A DNA stretch of 64,000 nt from Mesobacillus maritimus (GCF_019749255.1 NZ_JACWFH010000019.1:1-64000), one strand, 5' to 3'; shown: positions 9,522 through 18,308, counted from the first letter of the stretch. Notes: generated by a model not told the origin, from the sequence alone. A program made the numbers and translations.

Positions 9522-9557
9522 CCAAAGAGTTCAGCTCAGATGCTGGGCTCTTTGGCT
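9520..9557 (+). terminator. Hairpin at the end of rsbP
   Basis: AGCCAAAGAG and CTCTTTGGCT form a perfect 10-bp stem that includes the last base of the rsbP stop codon. There is no U-run, so it may act as an mRNA-stabilising or weak terminator structure. Confidence 0.55.
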
Positions 9558-9875
9558 ATGTACTGACACCTAGCGTTTCAAAAATATATGACGATGTACT
9601 ATTTATTTTTATCTTAGAGTTTGTCTGTGCACATCGTTAGTTTAGTTTACATAATAATATTATAGAAATCTACCCTTTGACATTTTCAATAGGAAAGTTT
9701 ATATCGAGGAAAGAAATGCGAACACAGTTGTCCAAGAAGGTACGAGCCTAAGAAATATTTTTAAAACAAAGGGAACAACAAGAAAAATCCGCAAAACTCT
9801 TAATATGCCTGTCCTGTCAACTCCCTTCCCATCTGAATAAGGTATAAAGAATACATTAAAAGGAGGGACTTGCAA
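9558..9875. other. Gene-free stretch before the YjcZ-type gene
   Basis: About 320 bp, A/T-rich, with no convincing reading frame. It must contain the promoter of the YjcZ-like gene, but I cannot assign a sporulation sigma-factor match with confidence. Confidence 0.5.
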
Positions 9876-9962
9876 ATGTCAGGAAATGGCGGAAACAATA
9901 GCGGATTTGTGTTGATTGTTGTCTTGTTCATTCTACTCATCATCGTAGGAGCTAGTTTCTAG
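9876..9962 (+). CDS. YjcZ/YczA-type micro-protein (sporulation protein family)
   Basis: A 28-residue protein beginning M-S-G-N-G-G-N-N-S-G-F and continuing into one hydrophobic helix ending V-G-A-S-F. This matches the YjcZ family of tiny single-pass proteins frequent in Bacillus and associated with sporulation. A strong AAAGGAGGG ribosome site precedes it and a strong terminator follows, so it is a monocistronic gene. Confidence 0.85.
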   Translation: MSGNGGNNSGFVLIVVLFILLIIVGASF

Positions 9963-9978
9963 CTTTTATGCCCAAAGA

Positions 9979-10026
9979 AACAACGAAAGGCTGTCCAAAT
10001 AGGGCAGCCTTCGTTGTTTTTTTTTG
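9979..10026 (+). terminator. Rho-independent terminator
   Basis: A long stem (AACAACGAAAGGCTGTCC against GGGCAGCCTTCGTTGTT, with a bulge) followed by a run of T ends the YjcZ-like gene. Confidence 0.9.
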
Positions 10027-10053
10027 AAAAAGGAAAGGAATCGCCCCTACCCC

Positions 10054-10206
10054 TTATTCATCATCAATTTCACCATCGCCAATTTCATCTTCTTCTTCAA
10101 TTTCTTCGATCTGTTCTCCTTCTTCTGGTGGTGCTTCGTTGTCCCCACACCCGCCTAATGTGAATAAGGAAATAGCTAATAAAAACATAAATAATAACCT
10201 TTTCAT
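10054..10206 (-). CDS. Small acidic lipoprotein
   Basis: A 50-residue protein. Basic start M-K-R-L-L is followed by a hydrophobic core and a lipobox T-L-G-G-C with C20, then an extremely acidic tail (about 16 Glu or Asp in 30 residues). It is preceded by AAAGGAGGT at good spacing, which supports translation. It should be a membrane-anchored, cell-surface acidic peptide. Function unknown. Confidence 0.8.
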   Translation of the reverse strand: MKRLLFMFLLAISLFTLGGCGDNEAPPEEGEQIEEIEEEDEIGDGEIDDE

Positions 10207-10291
10207 GTTGTGACCTCCTTTTTAAAGGTAACTTTCCCGAAACTATTTGTAATTATGTTTTTTCTAATTAAAGATCATAAAACTTAATTGG

Positions 10292-10550
10292 CATTTCGGA
10301 CCGCTCTTACTTCTATCCATATTAGGGCACGGTGGAGCCTCCCTTGTGACCTTTTTTCAGTTTGACATCCTCATTCGGGCACTGTGAATCCTCCTCCGTT
10401 ACCTTTACTCACTTCACACTCCTCATTCGGGAAGGGTTGATTCTCTTGCGACACTTTTTTTCTCTCCCCCACCCCCATTCGGCACGCTGATAAATTTTCC
10501 CGCGCGACCATTTTTACTTCAAGTCCCTCATTTGGGCACGATGAACATTC
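10292..10550. repeat. Degenerate ~52-bp tandem repeat array (array 2)
   Basis: Units starting with CATTCGGGCAC-like sequence begin at 10318, 10372, 10424, 10476 and 10529, spaced 54, 52, 52 and 53 bp; a partial unit begins at 10292. Inside each unit a C/T-rich stretch with a (G)(T/C)GAC(C) core is recognisable. The array lies between divergent genes (small lipoprotein and htrA) in otherwise gene-free sequence. Confidence 0.8.
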
Positions 10551-10584
10551 TTTTCAAAAATCTTTCCATAACATGTCGCAATTT

Positions 10585-10630
10585 GTTAATAGTTTGTTCA
10601 TAATTTCTCGCTAAGATAAAAGCATAGTAA
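10585..10630 (+). promoter_or_regulatory. Putative htrA promoter with tandem direct repeats
   Basis: Two copies of TTTGTT(A/C)ATA lie about 11 bp apart (around 10580-10603), a spacing typical for OmpR-family regulators. In B. subtilis htrA genes are controlled by the CssRS secretion-stress system through tandem octamers, so this could be a CssR site. A TTGTTC -35-like hexamer overlaps the second copy. Assignment is inference. Confidence 0.4.
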
Positions 10631-10654
10631 AGGATACCCAAGGAGGAACAAGCC

Positions 10655-11947
10655 ATGAGCGATTTATATAAACCTTTCGATGAACAGATAAACCCTACTC
10701 CAAATGAGGAACCCATTAAACCAAACCCTTATGAAAAACCGGTTGAACCATTGAAGAAGCAAAAGAAGACTGGTGGGATGAAAAGCTTTCTGTCCATGGT
10801 GACAGCTGGCGTAATGGGTTCAGCCTTAACGTTAGGAGCCGTTACTTATACAGATGTGTTTGATTTCTTAAAAACTGAACCTCAGCCTAACGCCGCAACC
10901 TCAACAGAGTCATTATCACAAAGTGAATTAACAACAAGCGTTGTTCCCACATCCAATTCAAGTAACCCTACAGCTTCGTTAGCGGATGTAGTTGAGGATG
11001 CATCAAAAGCAATTGTTGGGATTGTCAATTACCAGAATCAAAGCAACCCTTTTTCCGGGGCACAAGGAACGGTACAAAGCGGTTCAGGTTCTGGGGTCAT
11101 TTTTAATGTGCAAGATGATGATGCCTATATTGTGACAAACAACCATGTGATTGAAGGTGCATCAGAGGTAGAAGTCTCCCTTTATGATGGCGAAAAAGCG
11201 AAAGCAGAAGTCGTAGGGGCTGATGCCTTAACCGATTTAGCCGTTCTTAAAATCGATGAAAAGTATGCAACGCATACACTTAAATTTGGAGATTCCTCTG
11301 GGTTGAGACCTGGTGATCAAGTCATGGCGATTGGAAATCCGCTTGGTCTTGATTTATCTCGTACTGTTACTCAAGGAATTGTCAGCGCCATCGACCGCAA
11401 TATTGCCGTCGATACGTCCGCCGGAAAATGGGAGCTTTCGGTTATTCAAACCGATGCCGCTATTAATCCGGGAAACAGCGGAGGCGCTTTAATCAATACA
11501 AGCGGTCATGTAATTGGAATCAATAGTTTAAAAATCTCTGACAGTGGTGTTGAAGGATTGGGATTTGCGATTCCAAGTAATGATGTCGTTCCAATTATCA
11601 ATGAGCTGATTGAACATGGAAAAATTGAACGTCCGTATCTTGGCGTCAGCCTGGCAGATTTACAAGAGGTTCCGAGTATGTATCTGCAATCCCTTCCTGA
11701 AAGTGTGAAAGGCGGGACAATCGTCGCTCAGGTTGAACCTAATAGCGCTGCCGCAAATGCTGGGTTAAAGCAAATGGATGTAATTGTATCGATTGATGGT
11801 GAGGAGATTACGAACTCAAGTGATTTAAGAAAATATATGTACACTAATTTAAACGCGAAAGATAAAGCCACCTTAAAAATCTATCGCGAAGGGCAAGCCA
11901 TCGAAGTGGAGGTCAACCTAGCCAACTCAACGTCGCCTATTAATTAA
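10655..11947 (+). CDS. htrA: HtrA/DegP-type membrane-anchored serine protease
   Basis: A 430-residue surface protease and chaperone for misfolded secreted proteins. It has a cytoplasmic N-terminus (1-45), one membrane helix (about 46-65), a trypsin-like domain (about 110-310) and one PDZ domain (about 325-420). The catalytic triad is visible: His in T-N-N-H-V-I-E-G, Asp in T-D-L-A-V-L-K-I and Ser in N-P-G-N-S-G-G-A-L. The ribosome site is AAGGAGG. Monocistronic with a terminator shared with the convergent VOC gene. Which of the Bacillus paralogues (HtrA, HtrB or HtrC) it corresponds to is not resolved. Confidence 0.92.
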   Translation: MSDLYKPFDEQINPTPNEEPIKPNPYEKPVEPLKKQKKTGGMKSFLSMVTAGVMGSALTLGAVTYTDVFDFLKTEPQPNAATSTESLSQSELTTSVVPTSNSSNPTASLADVVEDASKAIVGIVNYQNQSNPFSGAQGTVQSGSGSGVIFNVQDDDAYIVTNNHVIEGASEVEVSLYDGEKAKAEVVGADALTDLAVLKIDEKYATHTLKFGDSSGLRPGDQVMAIGNPLGLDLSRTVTQGIVSAIDRNIAVDTSAGKWELSVIQTDAAINPGNSGGALINTSGHVIGINSLKISDSGVEGLGFAIPSNDVVPIINELIEHGKIERPYLGVSLADLQEVPSMYLQSLPESVKGGTIVAQVEPNSAAANAGLKQMDVIVSIDGEEITNSSDLRKYMYTNLNAKDKATLKIYREGQAIEVEVNLANSTSPIN

Positions 11948-11963
11948 AGGCAAAAACTATAAA

Positions 11964-12004
11964 AAAACAGAGAAGCCCCCTAGAATAGGAGGCTTTTCTG
12001 TTTT
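11964..12004. terminator. Bidirectional terminator between htrA and the VOC gene
   Basis: AAAACAGAGAAGCC and GGCTTTTCTGTTTT form an almost perfect 14-bp stem with A/T-rich flanks on both sides. It overlaps the end of the VOC gene. Confidence 0.85.
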
Positions 12005-12410
12005 ATAAATCTTTTTGGTCCACATTGAGTTCAATTAAATTCCCATCGGGGTCCGCACAAAAGATTTGGGCGAATCCGCTTTTTCCGTCTGGTTTTTCGA
12101 GGACTTCAATTTGATTTTGTTTTAACCAGTTTAATGCTTCATAGTAGTTCTCCACTCTTAAGGCAAAGTGACCTTCTCTAGTGTGGAGACTTTTATCCTG
12201 GCGAATCGTTTGTGCTGAAGGTTCGACGATTAAATGAAGTTGCTGCCCTTCTATTCCATACCAGGCTCCAGGAAAATCAAAATCTGGGCGAGATAGTTCT
12301 TTTAACCCTAAAACTTTTCCATAGAACTCTTTGGATTTTTCCAAATCTGTGACCGTGAGGCTGACATGATGGAGGCTCTTATATGTAATCAAAATCTTCA
12401 CTTCTTTCAT
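12003..12410 (-). CDS. VOC (glyoxalase/bleomycin-resistance) superfamily protein
   Basis: About 135 residues forming one vicinal-oxygen-chelate module pair. Metal-ligand positions are visible as H14/H15 in L-H-H-V-S-L, the Q-L-H-L-I-V strand, H in E-G-H-F-A-L-R-V and E in D-P-D-G-N-L-I-E-L. This layout resembles glyoxalase I-like and YwkD-like proteins; the substrate is unknown. The annotated ATG lacks a convincing ribosome site, so a start a few codons downstream is possible. Confidence 0.82.
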   Translation of the reverse strand: MKEVKILITYKSLHHVSLTVTDLEKSKEFYGKVLGLKELSRPDFDFPGAWYGIEGQQLHLIVEPSAQTIRQDKSLHTREGHFALRVENYYEALNWLKQNQIEVLEKPDGKSGFAQIFCADPDGNLIELNVDQKDL

Positions 12411-12465
12411 TTCATTGTTTTTTTGATGATACCATTGAATTCGTTTTTTGTCTTTTCTTTGCTAG

Positions 12466-12505
12466 AAAAAGAGCGATTGCTCATGTTGAACAATCGCTCT
12501 TTTTT
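12466..12505 (-). terminator. Terminator of the proline operon
   Basis: AAAAAGAGCGATTG and CAATCGCTCTTTTTT form a 14-bp stem 6 bp beyond the proA stop codon, with the U-run correctly placed for minus-strand transcription. Confidence 0.9.
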
Positions 12506-12510
12506 CCTGC

Positions 12511-13776
12511 CTATCTTACCTGCCCGTTCCCGGACATTAAGTACTTTCTCGTTGTTAAGGCTGGCAACCCCATTGGCCCTCTTGCGTGAAGCTTTTGGGT
12601 GGAGATTCCAATTTCTGCTCCGAATCCCAGCGCCCCGCCATCGGTAAACCTGGTTGAAGCATTATGATAAAGTGCAGCCGCATCCACTAGCTGCATAAAC
12701 TTTTTAGCTGTGTCAGTGTTTTCAGTAATAATTGCTTCAGAGTGCTTTGTTCCATAAAGATCGATATGTTCAATCGCTTCCTCTAAACTGCTCACTGTTT
12801 TTACCGCAAGGTCCAGGCTTAAGTATTCATTTGCCCAATCCTTTTCGGTAGCCTGTTGAACGTCAGGAAGTTCAGCTCTGGCTAGCTCGTCACCATGAAC
12901 GGTGATTCCATGTTTCTTACATGCTTCTGCCAACAGGTCCTTGTGTTCCTTTAGCCAGTTTTGATGAACAATCAATGTCTCCGCCGCATTGCACACTGCC
13001 GGACGGTCTGTCTTTGCGTTGATTAGAATATTGATGGCCTTTTCTGCGTCTGCTTCTTGATCCACATAAATATGACAATTCCCAACACCTGTCTCTAGAA
13101 CTGGTACAGTCGCATTTTCCACCACTGCCTTGATTAGCGATGCTCCACCTCTAGGGATTAGCACATCAATATGGTCTTTCATGGTGAACAATTGCTGCGT
13201 TGCTTCTCTGTCCAAACTATCAATAAACTGGACGGCATCTCTCGGAATGGCTGTGTTTTCTAGCGCCTGATGAATGATTTTAACAATCGCTCGATTTGAG
13301 TTGAGTGCAGAAGAGCCGCCTTTTAGCACAATCGCATTTCCTGATTTTAACGCAAGCCCAGCCGCATCAGCGGTCACATTCGGACGTGCTTCATAAATCA
13401 TCCCAATGACACCAAGAGGGACGCGAACTTCTTCCACCTTCAGGCCATTTTCTAAAGTCCAGCCTGACATCACATCGCCAATCGGATCTGGGAGCTCTGC
13501 AACTTGGCGAAGCCCCTCAGCAAAATCAAAAATCCGGTCTTTATTAAGAGAAAGGCGATCCATAAACGCCTGTTCAAACCCTTTTTCTTCACCCTTTTGT
13601 AAATCAACTAAGTTTGCAGCAATAATAGATTGGTAATCTGCTTCTAATGCATCCGCTACCGTCCGCAGTGCTTGGTTTTTTTCCTCCGTTGTAAGGATTC
13701 CTAAAACTTTTGCAGCCTTTTTTGCCTTTTTCGCTTGTTCTTCTACGGTTATGGTTTGTATAACTGATTCAGTCAT
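12511..13776 (-). CDS. proA: Gamma-glutamyl phosphate reductase
   Basis: A 421-residue enzyme reducing gamma-glutamyl phosphate with NADPH to glutamate semialdehyde, the second step of proline synthesis. It has the ALDH-like fold with the catalytic cysteine in R-P-A-V-C-N-A-A-E-T and the conserved I-P-R-G-G-A-S-L-I motif. Full length. Third gene of a proC-proB-proA operon on the minus strand, 60 bp after proB, ended by a strong terminator. Confidence 0.96.
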   Translation of the reverse strand: MTESVIQTITVEEQAKKAKKAAKVLGILTTEEKNQALRTVADALEADYQSIIAANLVDLQKGEEKGFEQAFMDRLSLNKDRIFDFAEGLRQVAELPDPIGDVMSGWTLENGLKVEEVRVPLGVIGMIYEARPNVTADAAGLALKSGNAIVLKGGSSALNSNRAIVKIIHQALENTAIPRDAVQFIDSLDREATQQLFTMKDHIDVLIPRGGASLIKAVVENATVPVLETGVGNCHIYVDQEADAEKAINILINAKTDRPAVCNAAETLIVHQNWLKEHKDLLAEACKKHGITVHGDELARAELPDVQQATEKDWANEYLSLDLAVKTVSSLEEAIEHIDLYGTKHSEAIITENTDTAKKFMQLVDAAALYHNASTRFTDGGALGFGAEIGISTQKLHARGPMGLPALTTRKYLMSGNGQVR

Positions 13777-13836
13777 TCTATCCCTCCAAAATATATGGTA
13801 AATTCATAGTCACATAGCTCTGTTGTGCTTATCTCT

Positions 13837-14961
13837 TTACCCAATGGCTGGCAACTGGAAATCAAGTGCGCAGACAAAGGTCTCGTGAGCAATCGCAGGT
13901 ACAGGATCTTGTTCCCCATCCGAAGTAGTTTCTCTCAGTTGTTCATGTGAATAATTAATACGACCAAGGCCTAAATCTGTCCCTGCCTCATCGAGAATTC
14001 GAACGACGGCACCACCATGAAATTCCCCGATAAAATCCTGAATATCCGATCGATACAGGTCCTCATGCTTTTCGATAATGGCATTTTTTCCGTGAGTACT
14101 AATGGTGACTTTTCCTTCAGGACCAGAGTGAAACGCAATCCATTGTTGCTTATCATCTAGGTTTAAGGCATCAGGTTCTTGTTCAAAATAAGTCCCTCTT
14201 GCAGTTCCATTTACAGCATCCATCAAGATGTGTTCACAACCTGCTTTTCCTAAAAAGGAATCAATTCCTGCAGCCATCGCAATTTTCACGGCTTCAATTT
14301 TTGATTTCATGCCACCAGTTCCAACTGCACTCCCTGAATCGCCGGCTGCTTCTTCAATTTCGGGTGTGATACAATGGACATTTTCTAGTAGCTTCGCATC
14401 AGGGTTGTCATGCGGGTTGCTATCATAAAGGCCATCAATATCTGATAAAATAATTAAGAAATCTGCATCGATTAGACCAGCAACCTTCGCCGCAAGTGTA
14501 TCATTGTCCCCAAATTTCAAACGGTCAACAGTGACCGTATCATTTTCATTGATAATCGGAATAATTCCACGATCTAATAACACATTCATCGTGTTTTTTA
14601 CATTTTCAAATCGAGTTTCATCTGAGAAGTCACTTCTCGTGATTAAAATTTGCGAAGCAACATATCCGTGAGATAAAAAGAGTTCTGAATAAGATTCCAT
14701 CAAAAGCCCCTGGCCTATGGACGCTGCTGCTTGCTTTTCAGGAAGTGACGTTGGTCGCTCCAGGCAACCAAGCTTCCGATACCCTGCCGCTACTGCACCA
14801 GAAGAAACAACCGCTGTTTCATAGCCTGCATCCTTTAGCTGTACAATTTGCTCTGCCAAATTCTCAAGCTTTCTCCGGCTAATCTCTCCGTGCATACTTG
14901 TTAATGAGCTGCTTCCTATCTTAATAACAACTCTTTTTATCTGTTTATCACCGTTTAACAT
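13837..14961 (-). CDS. proB: Glutamate 5-kinase
   Basis: A 374-residue enzyme phosphorylating glutamate to gamma-glutamyl phosphate, the committed step of proline synthesis. The amino-acid kinase domain (about 1-255) shows V-I-K-I-G-S-S-S-L-T and N-E-N-D-T-V motifs. A C-terminal PUA domain (about 280-360) is present. The start follows CAGGAGGT. It resembles both ProB and the osmoregulatory paralogue ProJ of B. subtilis; sequence alone does not decide between them. Confidence 0.95.
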   Translation of the reverse strand: MLNGDKQIKRVVIKIGSSSLTSMHGEISRRKLENLAEQIVQLKDAGYETAVVSSGAVAAGYRKLGCLERPTSLPEKQAAASIGQGLLMESYSELFLSHGYVASQILITRSDFSDETRFENVKNTMNVLLDRGIIPIINENDTVTVDRLKFGDNDTLAAKVAGLIDADFLIILSDIDGLYDSNPHDNPDAKLLENVHCITPEIEEAAGDSGSAVGTGGMKSKIEAVKIAMAAGIDSFLGKAGCEHILMDAVNGTARGTYFEQEPDALNLDDKQQWIAFHSGPEGKVTISTHGKNAIIEKHEDLYRSDIQDFIGEFHGGAVVRILDEAGTDLGLGRINYSHEQLRETTSDGEQDPVPAIAHETFVCALDFQLPAIG

Positions 14962-15000
14962 CTAATACCTCCTGTGTACATATGCAGCCTAAAATAGTCG

Positions 15001-15843
15001 TTAAGGAGTGACAATCGTCCCTTCAAGCTCCTTGCTGATTTCCTTTGATCGGTTGGCCGCATGGAGAACGGCCTGTGCAATGGCTTCGCCACCATTATAT
15101 TTGATTAAAGCTTCAACTCCTGAAGCAGTCGTACCATTTGGAGAAGTGACTTTCTCTCTTAGCGAAGCTGGAGCTTCGCCTTGTTCAAGAACCATTTTGG
15201 CTGCGCCATACATCGTTTGCGCAATAATCTGTCTGACCTTCGCTTCTTCCCATCCATTTTCAGCTCCAACGCGCTCCATATTTTCCATTAGATAATAGAA
15301 GTACGCTGGACCACTTCCGGCTAAACCTGTAAAAACATCCATCTGGTCTTCTTCGATGATAAAAACCTTCCCCATGCACTCGAGCAATTCCGTGACCAAT
15401 TTCACATGCCCCATCGTGACCGTCTCACCCGCAACAACAGCAGTCGCGGACTCTTGAATCATACTGGATGTATTCGGCATCACACGGACAACCTGTTGAT
15501 CTTTATTTAAGTGATCTTGCATAAATTGTGTGGTAATCCCAGCAAGTACGGAAAGAATTACTTGGTCGGGCCTTATTTTATCCTTAATAGAAAGAAGGGC
15601 CTCTTCCGCCCCTTTCGGCTTCATCGCTAGGATGAACAAGTCGACTTTTTCAAAAGGGAGTTCACTTTGAGTTAATGCGTTCACACCGTATTTTGACTGA
15701 AGCTCTAATAGTCTGTTGGCATTGCTCTTGTTCGTGACATAAATTTGGTTTGCTGGCATTTTCTCAGCGGTGATGACTCCTGAAATCATCGACTCAGCCA
15801 TCGAACCCGCTCCTAAAAAAGCGATTGTTTTATTTTCTAACAT
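15001..15843 (-). CDS. proC: Pyrroline-5-carboxylate reductase
   Basis: A 280-residue NAD(P)H enzyme making proline from pyrroline-5-carboxylate. The N-terminal Rossmann motif is F-L-G-A-G-S-M-A-E. The C-terminal dimerisation region has G-L-A-G-S-G-P-A-Y-F and a V-T-S-P-N-G-T-T motif. It is first in the operon, 39 bp before proB. No T-box leader is recognisable upstream, which favours osmotic (proHJ-like) over amino-acid-starvation control; this is inference. In B. subtilis nomenclature it would be ProI or ProH. Confidence 0.95.
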   Translation of the reverse strand: MLENKTIAFLGAGSMAESMISGVITAEKMPANQIYVTNKSNANRLLELQSKYGVNALTQSELPFEKVDLFILAMKPKGAEEALLSIKDKIRPDQVILSVLAGITTQFMQDHLNKDQQVVRVMPNTSSMIQESATAVVAGETVTMGHVKLVTELLECMGKVFIIEEDQMDVFTGLAGSGPAYFYYLMENMERVGAENGWEEAKVRQIIAQTMYGAAKMVLEQGEAPASLREKVTSPNGTTASGVEALIKYNGGEAIAQAVLHAANRSKEISKELEGTIVTP

Positions 15844-16480
15844 TCATATCCTCCTAGAAAATGGTTCATTCTGTTCGTATAATCGTTCGTATTTTTCCAA
15901 CGTTATCTATCGTAACATGCTGAGTTTCATATTCAAGAGGATACAAGAAAGTGAGCAGGATAAAGGCGAGATAGTCAATGAAATGGTCTAAATAGGTACC
16001 TAAGCATCCTCTCACGCCTTCTCAAGCTAGATAATCCTTGATGAAGGCGATATTTGCCTGTTTCACAATTAGGATTTTTTAAATCCCCTGCTTTTCTAGA
16101 CAATATGTGACAGGTTCCTGTTTTTTGCCAGCCAAATATAGGAAATGAGGTAGGGTAGAGGGGGAGAGCTTGTCTACCTGGAAGGTCGGCAGGATTCCAA
16201 TACGTGAGAATTCCTCACCAGAAACACCTTTCTACCCATTTTTCGTATAAGCCCTCAAATTACCATGGTAGGACTCCTTACACTTTTGTAGGAAACACTT
16301 CAACTATCACGTATGATGACCTTAACACGTTAAATCTCTATAGAAAGGGGAATGCATCATGTAAACCTCAACACAGTCAGACTTCCATGATTTATGAGTT
16401 GCAGCCTTTCAATCAACAGTGAAAACAAGGGTAGAAAACGTACATTTTTTCTTTTTTTATCATTTATAAACATAAATAGT
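15844..16480. other. Gene-free region upstream of the proline operon
   Basis: About 640 bp. It must contain the minus-strand promoter for proC-proB-proA close to 15844-15910. A 72-codon forward frame at 16204-16422 has no ribosome site or recognisable protein character. No T-box specifier or antiterminator consensus (GGTGGNACC type) was found on the minus strand. Confidence 0.5.
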
Positions 16481-16509
16481 TTGAATATTATAACAACTTA
16501 AAGTATAAT
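16481..16509 (+). promoter_or_regulatory. Sigma-A-type promoter of the IDEAL-domain gene
   Basis: TTGAAT (16481-16486) and a consensus TATAAT (16504-16509) are separated by exactly 17 bp and lie 27 bp before the start codon. Confidence 0.8.
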
Positions 16510-16535
16510 AGAAAAAAGGTTAAGGAGTGATTTTA

Positions 16536-16730
16536 ATGGATAAGAAATTGCTGAATTCACCAAAATCGGAAGTAAATGTGATAGATTCATTAATGGCTGA
16601 AATGGTGTTAGACCAGGCTCTTCTTACGTTTCGCAAAAAGAAAATCCAACAAAAAATCGATCAATCCTTACTAGACAAAAACAAGAGTGAATTTTTAAGA
16701 TTAACCGAAGAACTGAAGAAAGTGATGTAA
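16536..16730 (+). CDS. IDEAL domain small protein
   Basis: A 64-residue helical protein. Its C-terminal half, K-I-D-Q-S-L-L-D-K-N-K-S-E-F followed by a helix, matches the IDEAL motif found in small Bacillus proteins and in the C-termini of competence and phage-related regulators. Start ATG 16536 follows TAAGGAGTGA; a GTG nine bases upstream is inside that ribosome site. Likely an adaptor or regulatory peptide; partner unknown. Confidence 0.75.
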   Translation: MDKKLLNSPKSEVNVIDSLMAEMVLDQALLTFRKKKIQQKIDQSLLDKNKSEFLRLTEELKKVM

Positions 16731-16814
16731 ACGTACCAGACTCTGTTTTTTTATTAAGTGAAATTCTTGAATAACAAACTGATGAACATAGTTTTAGCAA
16801 ATAAAAACCATGTG

Positions 16815-16844
16815 AAAAGGCTCTGTTCCCCCCAGAGCCTTTTT
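16815..16844. terminator. Bidirectional terminator
   Basis: AAAAGGCTCTG and CAGAGCCTTTT form an 11-bp stem with a T-run on both strands, between the IDEAL gene and the convergent acetyltransferase gene. Confidence 0.85.
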
Positions 16845-16869
16845 ATATGGTTTTGTTTTCTCGTAAAAA

Positions 16870-17635
16870 TCAATCTAAATGTTCCTTTAATTTCTTGATA
16901 ACAGAGTGCACCGTCAACCGATGAAAGGTAACTAGTTTCCCTTTAAAAACAACGGAAAAGATCCCATAAGGAGTTGGAGATTGCTCCATTAATTCTTCTT
17001 TGCTTTTGAAATCAATGACTTTGACCTCTAGACCCAAGGTGTTTGCACCCTCAATAATGTTTTGTGTCGCCACTTCAACGTATGGACATTGAAAGGATCT
17101 TAGAATCGTAAGCTTCTTGAATTGATTTGCTCTTTCTTCCCAGTTTTTAGGAAAGACAGGTTGTGCGGTGCTAGTTTCAAAAGGATGAACGAGCAACTCA
17201 AAACCATAGGGTGCAGTATCCATCAATGTAAAATTATTTTTCAAAAAAATATCCTTACTTGGTGTCCAAGAGGTTTCAGGGTTGGTTACGACGACGACTC
17301 CTTGCTTCGATCGCTTTCTTGCATCTTGAAGGCATAAGTTAATCAGCTTCGTCCCGTATCCCTTTCCCGTTTCACTTACCCATAAACAATGGATGACCAA
17401 ATAATCTTTAGCGTGAACAACTCTCGAGGAATATTCAGCATCCGTATATTCAATGAACCCTACTTGCTTCTTATTTTCAATGATTTGAAGATATTTTAAT
17501 CCTTCTTCAAATCTATCATTTAGCCACTTATTTTTTGTTTATGTACCCATCTGATTTCTTTTTACTTCTTAGACAAAAACTCCCCATTCCTTCTAGGATT
17601 TGTGTATCTAGCTCTACTATTTGAAAATCTGCCAA
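16870..17635 (-). pseudogene. yoaP: YoaP-like GNAT acetyltransferase, split by a frameshift
   Basis: Two overlapping frames together encode a ~254-residue YoaP-type protein: an N-terminal GNAT acetyltransferase (G-K-G-Y-G-T-K-L acetyl-CoA loop) and a C-terminal YoaP domain (about the last 90 residues, with L-R-S-F-Q-C-P-Y-V). The first part starts at TTG 17635 after GGAGGGG and reads A-D-F-Q-I-V-E-L-D-T. It hits a stop after an A6 run at 17531-17536. Removing one A restores N-K-N-K-W-L-N-D-R-F-E-E-G-L-K-Y and the rest of the protein. This may be a real inactivating mutation, a phase-variable tract or a sequencing error. Confidence 0.75.
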
Positions 17636-17828
17636 AACAACCCCTCCCCTTTTTTTCTACTTTACTATTTCTAGTACTTGTAAGAATTTCCCTTTATTCT
17701 GTTTCTCCTATTCTTTGTTCTACTTCAAAACGAGCGGTTTTTGGGGCATGATGTGAACGTTTCCTTGAGACTATACTGCCCTGTACGCCCAAGGAGTCTT
17801 AACACCAAACAACACTCTTTATAAAGAC

Positions 17829-17862
17829 AGAAGAAGCAAGGATTCTTGATCCTTGCTTCTTC
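17829..17862 (-). terminator. Terminator of the HEAT-repeat gene
   Basis: A 14-bp near-perfect stem (AGAAGCAAGGAT with ATCCTTGCTTCT arms) lies just beyond the stop codon of the minus-strand gene. Confidence 0.8.
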
Positions 17863-17870
17863 TTAATTCC

Positions 17871-18308
17871 TTATTTATTTAGTTCTGCCCATGTTTGTTC
17901 TAACCACTTATCAAAGTCGGTTCCTTTGTTTCCCTCGTATGTATCATATACATCTAACCGCATTTTTTTAAGCTTTTCTTTGAATTCCTCGTATGAATGG
18001 CCTTCTGGGAGACTTTTCTTGATCCTAAGTAATATTTTATTTACACCCTTCACAGGCTCGCCTTTTTTCCTAGCCGGTGCTTCTACATGTTCACCAAACT
18101 TTTTAAGCGTACGGTGAGCTGCATCCTGCACTTTGACAACCGGATCATGATTCATGACGTTGGTGAGGACATCTATTACTTTTGCATGCTTATATTGTCC
18201 TAACTCATCAATCGCATCCAATCGCTCACGCCAATTTGACGATCGGTTCACACTTTTCTTCAGCTCTTCATAGTTCTCTGGTAATTCATTTTTCCTCAAA
18301 ATATTCAA
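17871..18308 (-). CDS. HEAT-repeat-like protein
   Basis: A 145-residue soluble helical protein. Residues about 20-70 (R-E-R-L-D-A-I-D-E-L-G-Q and V-V-K-V-Q-D-A-A-H-R-T-L-K-K-F-G) form two HEAT-type helical pairs of the kind used for protein binding. The basic C-terminal half ends in a conserved W-L-E-Q-T-W-A motif. Function unknown. It is followed by a terminator and separated from the next upstream gene by ~115 bp. Confidence 0.75.
   Translation of the reverse strand: MNILRKNELPENYEELKKSVNRSSNWRERLDAIDELGQYKHAKVIDVLTNVMNHDPVVKVQDAAHRTLKKFGEHVEAPARKKGEPVKGVNKILLRIKKSLPEGHSYEEFKEKLKKMRLDVYDTYEGNKGTDFDKWLEQTWAELNK

Noticed and set aside
4291-10550. Arrays 1 and 2 as CRISPR
   Set aside because: Units diverge throughout instead of alternating constant repeats with unique spacers, and there are no cas genes in the window.
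16204-16422. 72-codon forward ORF
   Set aside because: No ribosome site, unremarkable composition, no recognisable motif.
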